This document shows positions 4,693-8,823 of a stretch of DNA of 8,823 nt, in pieces. The stretch covers positions 1 to 8,823 of the forward strand of contig JAGKTU010000084.1 of NCBI GenBank assembly GCA_021153265.1, read 5' to 3'. Below the pieces are notes generated by a model. That model made no database searches and was not told the origin of the DNA. It saw only the letters and a program-made list of their open reading frames with translations. A program made the translations under genes and the position numbers. Origin of the DNA: Clostridia bacterium (lineage in GTDB: Bacteria > Bacillota > Clostridia > Oscillospirales > Oscillospiraceae). Position 1 is the stretch's first letter. Each line of letters starts with the position of its first letter.

Positions 4693-6891
4693 ATGAAGAT
4701 CATTAAGCGCAACGGCGCAGAAGTCGTTTTTGACATTGAAAAGATCATGATGGCCGTGACCAAGGCCAATGAAGCGGTGGAGGAAAAGGTGCGCATGACG
4801 CCCCTGCAGATCCAGCGCATTTCTCAGAGTGTCCAGATCTCCTGTGAGGAGATGGGACGCAGCCCCTCTGTTGAGGAAATTCAGGACCTGGTGGAGAAAG
4901 CCATCATGGCTCACGGTGCATTTGAAGTTGCCAAGCAGTATATTACCTACCGCTATATCCGTTCTCTGGCCCGCCAGTCCAACACCACTGACGACCGGAT
5001 CCTGTCCCTCATCGAGTCCAACAACGAGGAGGTCAAGCAGGAGAACGCCAATAAGAACCCCACCATCAATGCTGTCCAGCGTGACTATATGGCAGGCGAA
5101 GTGTCTAAGGACATCACCAGCCGTATCCTGCTGCCCAAGGAGATCGTTGCCGCCCACGAAGCCGGTATCATCCACTTCCACGATTCTGACTACTACGCCC
5201 AGCACATGCACAACTGTGATCTGGTGAATCTGGACGACATGCTGCAGAACGGCACCGTCATCTCCGGCACCCTCATTGAAAAGCCCCATTCCTTCTCCAC
5301 TGCCTGCAACATCGCTACTCAGATCATTGCACAGGTGGCATCCAACCAGTACGGCGGCCAGTCCATTTCTCTGACTCATCTGGCTCCCTTCGTTCAGGTC
5401 AGCCGTGAAAAGATCCGCAAGACCGTGGAGAAAGAGCTGGCAACCTACGGTGTAGAGCCTTCCGAGGAGGCCATTTCCAAGGTTGTCGAGACCCGTCTTC
5501 GTGAGGAAGTCCGCCGCGGTGTCCAGACCATCCAGTATCAGGTCGTCACCCTGATGACCACCAACGGTCAGGCTCCGTTCATCACTGTGTTCATGTATCT
5601 GAACGAGGCTCGTAATGAGCAGGAGAAGAAGGACCTTGCCATGATCATCGAGGAGACCCTCCGTCAGCGCTACGAGGGCGTCAAGAATGAGAAGGGCGTC
5701 TGGATCACCCCCGCCTTCCCTAAGTTGATCTATGTTCTGGAGGAGGATAATGTCCGTGAAGGCACTCCCTACTGGTATCTGACCCGTCTGGCAGCTGAGT
5801 GTACCGCCAAGCGGATGGTTCCCGACTATATCTCCGAAAAGAAGATGCTGGAACTGAAGGGCGACGTTTATGTCTGCATGGGCTGCCGCTCCTTCCTGAC
5901 TCCCGACCGGTTCACCGATGCAGGCGTGGGCAACATCGCCAACGCCGGCAACTACGAACCCGGCAAGCACAAGTACTACGGCCGCTTCAATCAGGGCGTC
6001 GTCACCATCAACCTGCCCGATATCGCTTTGTCCTCCGGCCGGGACGTATCTAAGTTCTGGAAGATCTTCGATGAGCGTATGGAGCTGTGCCATCAGGCTT
6101 TGCTGTGCCGCCACGAGCGTCTGAAGGGAACTCTGTCCGATGCTGCCCCCATCCTGTGGCAGTACGGCGCTCTTGCCCGTCTTGACAAGGGCGAACCCAT
6201 CGACAAGCTCCTCTTCAACGGTTATTCCACCATCTCTCTGGGCTACGCCGGTCTTTACGAGTGCGTCAAGTACATGACCGGAAAGTCCCACACCGATCCC
6301 GAGGCAACCCCCTTCGCCCTGCAGGTTATGGACGCCCTGAATGCAGGCTGCAAGAAGTGGAAGGAAGAGAGCAACATCGACTTCTCCCTCTACGGCACCC
6401 CTCTGGAGTCCACCACCTACAAGTTTGCCAAGTGCCTGCAGAACCGCTTTGGCATGATCCCCGGCATCACCGACAAGAGCTACATCACCAACTCCTACCA
6501 CGTCCATGTTTCCGAGGAGATCGATGCCTTCACCAAGCTGGGCTTCGAGGCACAGTTCCAGCACCTCAGCCCCGGCGGCGCCATTTCCTACGTGGAAGTG
6601 CCCAACATGCAGCAGAACATCGATGCTGTACTGGAAGTCATGCAGTTCATCTACGATAACATCATCTACGCCGAGCTGAACACCAAGTCTGACTACTGCC
6701 AGTGCTGCGGCTTCGACGGCGAGATTCAGATCAAGGAAGACGACGGCAAGCTGGTCTGGGTCTGCCCCAACTGCGGCAACACCGACCAGTCCAAGATGAA
6801 TGTCGCCCGCCGTACCTGCGGCTACATCGGCACTCAGTATTGGAATCAGGGCCGTACTCAGGAGATTAAGGACAGAGTCCTGCACCTGTAA
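4693..6891 (+). CDS. nrdD: Anaerobic (class III) ribonucleoside-triphosphate reductase
   Basis: NrdD reduces ribonucleoside triphosphates to dNTPs without oxygen, using a glycyl radical made by the radical-SAM activase NrdG. The 732-residue protein is full length. Residues 1 to about 100 form the ATP-cone (starts MKIIKRNGAEVVFDIEKI), the allosteric domain that senses ATP/dATP. The barrel keeps the conserved cysteines C175 (HMHNCD) and C398 (MGCRSFL); C398 is the likely thiyl-radical finger-loop residue. The C-terminus has a zinc ribbon (C669-x2-C672 and C691-x2-C694) followed by the glycyl radical loop RRTCGYIG with G710. The start is set by AAAGGAGG nine bases upstream. Codons are strongly biased to C-ending forms, as in highly expressed genes. 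NrdR boxes overlap the promoter, and a terminator follows at once, so it is monocistronic; nrdG is not adjacent. Confidence 0.98.
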   Translation: MKIIKRNGAEVVFDIEKIMMAVTKANEAVEEKVRMTPLQIQRISQSVQISCEEMGRSPSVEEIQDLVEKAIMAHGAFEVAKQYITYRYIRSLARQSNTTDDRILSLIESNNEEVKQENANKNPTINAVQRDYMAGEVSKDITSRILLPKEIVAAHEAGIIHFHDSDYYAQHMHNCDLVNLDDMLQNGTVISGTLIEKPHSFSTACNIATQIIAQVASNQYGGQSISLTHLAPFVQVSREKIRKTVEKELATYGVEPSEEAISKVVETRLREEVRRGVQTIQYQVVTLMTTNGQAPFITVFMYLNEARNEQEKKDLAMIIEETLRQRYEGVKNEKGVWITPAFPKLIYVLEEDNVREGTPYWYLTRLAAECTAKRMVPDYISEKKMLELKGDVYVCMGCRSFLTPDRFTDAGVGNIANAGNYEPGKHKYYGRFNQGVVTINLPDIALSSGRDVSKFWKIFDERMELCHQALLCRHERLKGTLSDAAPILWQYGALARLDKGEPIDKLLFNGYSTISLGYAGLYECVKYMTGKSHTDPEATPFALQVMDALNAGCKKWKEESNIDFSLYGTPLESTTYKFAKCLQNRFGMIPGITDKSYITNSYHVHVSEEIDAFTKLGFEAQFQHLSPGGAISYVEVPNMQQNIDAVLEVMQFIYDNIIYAELNTKSDYCQCCGFDGEIQIKEDDGKLVWVCPNCGNTDQSKMNVARRTCGYIGTQYWNQGRTQEIKDRVLHL

Positions 6892-6926
6892 TCATCTTAA
6901 GATAGAATTAGATAAATCTTAATCCC

Positions 6927-6957
6927 CAGGGGCTGCTTCTGCAGCCCCTGTTCTCTT
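6927..6957 (+). terminator. Terminator of nrdD
   Basis: A perfect 10-bp hairpin CAGGGGCTGC/GCAGCCCCTG (6927-6936 with 6941-6950, loop TTCT) is followed by TTCTCTT, an interrupted T-tract. It starts 36 bases after the nrdD stop. Confidence 0.83.
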
Positions 6958-6984
6958 GCGCTGTAACATAAAAGATGATAAAAT
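6956..6984 (+). promoter_or_regulatory. Probable promoter of the small membrane-anchored protein gene
   Basis: TTGCGC (6956-6961), a 17-base spacer and an extended -10 TGATAAAAT (6976-6984). The -35 is partial, but the TG extension can compensate. The predicted start near 6991 leaves a very short leader, with the AAGGAGG almost at the 5' end, so the assignment is only moderate. Confidence 0.45.
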
Positions 6985-7005
6985 ACAGAAAAAGGAGGCT
7001 ATTCC

Positions 7006-7470
7006 ATGAAAAAGCGAAATGTATTGATTGTAATTATCCTCGTTGTGGTTTTTGCCTTGCTCTGGAAGAGCTGCGGTGGTTTGGGATTTGTTTCTCTGAA
7101 CAAAAATGCAAAGGCAACCATCACATTTGACTATACCTACTATGAATACGGCCCGAGAGATGAAAACGGAAAGCGACCGGAACCGACTCTTCGCAGAGTG
7201 ACATTTACCGAGGAACTGACCGAAGAGGAGACAGCGGCAATCATTGAGATTCTGGATGGCAAAGTGAGCTACTATAGCCCTATGCCTTCCTGTGGATTCA
7301 ACGATGACATTGCGATTATCATCGGTGGTGTGAAGTTTGCGATTGGCTGTGACGGCTGTGGAAGCATTCAAAACTGCAATAATTTGCAGTTTATTGATAT
7401 CTCAAATGAAGAGCGGGACATCATCGATGAGATGTTTACTTCCCGTGGTGCCACATTCCCTTGTATATAA
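7006..7470 (+). CDS. Small membrane-anchored Cys-containing hypothetical protein
   Basis: A 154-residue protein with a basic start (MKKR) and one hydrophobic segment at about 5-20, acting as a signal peptide or anchor, so the rest is probably outside the membrane. The segment ends WKSC, which is not a good lipobox, so I do not call it a lipoprotein. The exported part holds a charged, Tyr-rich stretch (41-56), a helix LTEEETAAIIEIL (71-83), then a conserved-looking core with five cysteines: PSCGFNDDIAIIIGGVKFAI (94-113, C96), CDGC (115-118), C124, and the terminal FPCI (C153). Disulfides or metal binding are possible. I recognise this layout from uncharacterised Clostridia proteins but cannot name a function. 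AAGGAGG lies seven bases before the ATG. Codon use is visibly more A/T-ending than in nrdD, suggesting low expression or a different history. Confidence 0.85.
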   Translation: MKKRNVLIVIILVVVFALLWKSCGGLGFVSLNKNAKATITFDYTYYEYGPRDENGKRPEPTLRRVTFTEELTEEETAAIIEILDGKVSYYSPMPSCGFNDDIAIIIGGVKFAIGCDGCGSIQNCNNLQFIDISNEERDIIDEMFTSRGATFPCI

Positions 7471-7501
7471 AAAGAGCGGCTCATCCGAGCCGCTCTTTTT
7501 T
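7468..7501. terminator. Bidirectional terminator shared by convergent genes
   Basis: A 12-14 bp stem AGAGCGGCTC/GAGCCGCTCT (core 7471-7482 with 7487-7498, loop ATCC) has a run of T on the plus side and TTTTTATATA on the minus side, so it can stop transcription from both the small hypothetical gene and the yitT-like gene. It overlaps the last codons and stop of the minus-strand gene and the stop of the plus-strand one. Confidence 0.9.
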
Positions 7502-8083
7502 CTTGATATTCTGGATCCATCCGATGATCTGCCCCGACAGTACCACCGTCAGCAGGGAATAGGCGATCCTTCTCACCGGGATATAGCTCAAAGAGAGCAC
7601 AAGAACCGTCAGATCACTGACGAGATAGATTCGCTGGATGGGAACTTTCAGCACATGGGACAGGCTCATGGCAAGGGCGTCATCTCCTGTGGTTGCGCCG
7701 CCAGCACGGATGCAGATACCGGCACCGATGCCGATGAACAGCGCACCTATGATCGCTGCCAAAAGCGGATAGTTGCCAATTTCTGGCCAAATGGGCGGAA
7801 ATTGCTCGCAGATGGCGTACCCTACGGAAAAGCCAACGGCTGCGAAGGCAGAGTATGCGATAAATTCTTTACCCAATGTCCGCCAGCCGATGAGATAGCA
7901 AATTCCTGTCAGCACAAACCCAGACACAGCAGGGGAGAGGGCGAACCAATGCTCTAATAGCAGTGTCAGTCCCAAAACACCGCCTTCCGTGACCTGAGAT
8001 AGTGCATGGACATTGTACATTCCAAATGCCTGAAACGCGCTGGCAAGAAACGCCACCAGACAGTTGATCTTCTTTAGCTTCAT
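7481..8083 (-). CDS. YitT-family membrane protein (short form)
   Basis: A 200-residue integral membrane protein with five to six hydrophobic segments (about 7-25, 49-67, 73-93, 105-125, 152-168, 172-190). The family motif region is GAGICIRAGGATTGDDALAM (120-139), matching the Gly-rich signature of YitT/YczE proteins, together with HALSQVTEGGVLGLTLLLEH (26-45). Typical YitT proteins have about 280 residues with a cytoplasmic DUF2179 domain at the C-terminus; here the protein stops after the last membrane segment with the basic tail KKKERLG, so that domain is absent. Function is unknown for the family; transport has been suggested. The ATG overlaps the TmcAL stop as ATGA, and AGGGAG in the TmcAL gene's last codons serves as its ribosome site, so the two are translationally coupled. 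Its last seven codons and stop are made by the terminator hairpin. Confidence 0.88.
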   Translation of the reverse strand: MKLKKINCLVAFLASAFQAFGMYNVHALSQVTEGGVLGLTLLLEHWFALSPAVSGFVLTGICYLIGWRTLGKEFIAYSAFAAVGFSVGYAICEQFPPIWPEIGNYPLLAAIIGALFIGIGAGICIRAGGATTGDDALAMSLSHVLKVPIQRIYLVSDLTVLVLSLSYIPVRRIAYSLLTVVLSGQIIGWIQNIKKKERLG

Positions 8084-8823
8084 GGCTGCTCCCTGTGATA
8101 GTACACCCGATATGTTTCTTCCGCCCCGGGGGCTTCCGGCGCACTTTCTGCAAACAGTCCGTACAGATCACCGTACTGCTTTTCAAGTTGCCAGTAGGGA
8201 TGCTCCACTGTTTCACCGGCGTTTACGAACCATCCAAACTGCTTCGCCCGCTTCAGCACACCCCGACCCACATCGTTGAAACCCAGAACACGGCAGTAAG
8301 GTGCTTTTTCTTCCAGCACTTCCTTGGCAATGCCCAAAAACGCGCACATGACCATCCGATCCAGCCGGGTTCTGGTGTACCGCTTGGACTTGGTGGCGGC
8401 GAGAATCTCCTCCAAAGTGCGTTCACTTCGGCATGCGTGCATAAATTTCCGCCAGAGTCCTTCACTGCCATAGGGCAGCGCCTCAAACGCTTCATCTTTC
8501 ATAGTCCGCAGCTTACTCAGTACCGACCGTTCACCGGCGGCTATGCTGTGCAGCGTGGCTTCGCGCAGTAGGTCCGTGGTTACCTGCGGCACAAAATCTT
8601 CCCAGGCACCACTGCTGACCATTAACTTCCGAACCGCCGTGGCGGAGGGATTCTCAGGGTCGGGCATTTCGTCATGATAGCTGCCCTCCCGGCAGATGGG
8701 CATGGGCTGCATGGCGCAGCCTTGCGCCAGAAGCGCCTTGCAGTATTCGGTGGCCAGAATGTCGTTGGGTTTGGCGAGTATTCCGCCATCCAGTCCCATC
8801 TTTTCCAGCGCCGCGGCACGGGC
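8080..8823 (-). CDS. tmcAL: tRNA(Met) cytidine acetate ligase TmcAL (YlbM), N-terminus beyond the window
   Basis: TmcAL activates acetate with ATP and joins it to cytidine 34 of the elongator tRNA-Met anticodon (ac4C), protecting decoding of AUG. The visible 247 residues are the C-terminal part of an approximately 400-residue protein; the frame is open to the window edge, and the N-terminal HxGH-type nucleotidyltransferase motif is outside. Visible hallmarks are KPNDILATEYCKALL (the conserved PNxILxxEYxKAL segment), then REGSYHDE and NPSATAVRKLM (the SATxxR motif that contacts the nucleotide), and the all-helical C-terminal tRNA-binding part with KRYTRTRLDRMVMCAFLGI and GFNDVGRGVLKRAK. An ATG at 8799-8797 in frame is internal, not the start. 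It is the upstream partner of the yitT-like gene in an operon whose promoter lies outside the window. Confidence 0.93.
   Translation of the reverse strand, partial: ARAAALEKMGLDGGILAKPNDILATEYCKALLAQGCAMQPMPICREGSYHDEMPDPENPSATAVRKLMVSSGAWEDFVPQVTTDLLREATLHSIAAGERSVLSKLRTMKDEAFEALPYGSEGLWRKFMHACRSERTLEEILAATKSKRYTRTRLDRMVMCAFLGIAKEVLEEKAPYCRVLGFNDVGRGVLKRAKQFGWFVNAGETVEHPYWQLEKQYGDLYGLFAESAPEAPGAEETYRVYYHREQP

Noticed and set aside
4498..6885. A 795-residue open frame on the minus strand across nrdD
   Set aside because: It is antisense to a full-length, motif-complete nrdD. Its Val/Gly/Asp/Leu-rich translation is the mirror of nrdD's C-ending codon bias, and it has no ribosome site or family motif.

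Overview
The window looks like chromosomal DNA of an anaerobic, low-to-mid GC Firmicute of the class Clostridia, probably an Oscillospiraceae/Ruminococcaceae-type gut bacterium. This is an inference from three things: strong AGGAGG ribosome binding sites on almost every gene, an oxygen-sensitive class III ribonucleotide reductase, and the family mix (two-membrane-segment SPFH protein with an Arc-like partner, YitT, TmcAL/YlbM, Cys-rich conserved protein). I see no transposase, integrase, tRNA, rRNA, CRISPR array or plasmid/phage hallmark. No gene-free stretch exceeds about 300 bases.

Layout. 1-117: a strong forward terminator for a gene left of the window, then a short spacer. 118-1707 (minus strand): a compact operon with a near-consensus sigma-A promoter, encoding an SPFH/Band-7 membrane protein, an Arc-like ribbon-helix-helix (RHH) DNA-binding protein and a small two-segment membrane protein. 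1720-2643 (minus): a monocistronic 21-cysteine protein of unknown role with its own promoter and terminator. 2662-3378 (minus): an XRE-type regulator whose promoter lies just downstream of three alternating GTTAC half-sites. 3386-4489 (minus): aldose 1-epimerase (galM) with its own promoter. 4590-6957 (plus, divergent from galM): the class III ribonucleotide reductase nrdD, with two NrdR-type boxes around its promoter and a terminator right after it; nrdG is not adjacent. 6956-7501 (plus): a small membrane-anchored Cys-containing hypothetical protein. 7481-8823 (minus, convergent): a YitT-family membrane protein translationally coupled (ATGA overlap) to a TmcAL (tRNA-Met cytidine acetate ligase) gene that runs off the right edge.

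How it fits together. Most units are independent housekeeping or accessory genes, each with its own promoter and terminator. The best regulatory story is nrdD: its promoter is overlapped by paired NrdR boxes one box-length apart, so deoxynucleotide supply is very likely under NrdR control. The best candidate for something under-described is the SPFH-RHH-small membrane protein operon. It places a DNA-binding protein between two membrane proteins with 1-4 bp gaps, and its SPFH protein carries a calcium-loop-like insertion. Nothing here proves a new defence or signalling system; the operon and the Cys-rich orphan are the parts most worth a second look.
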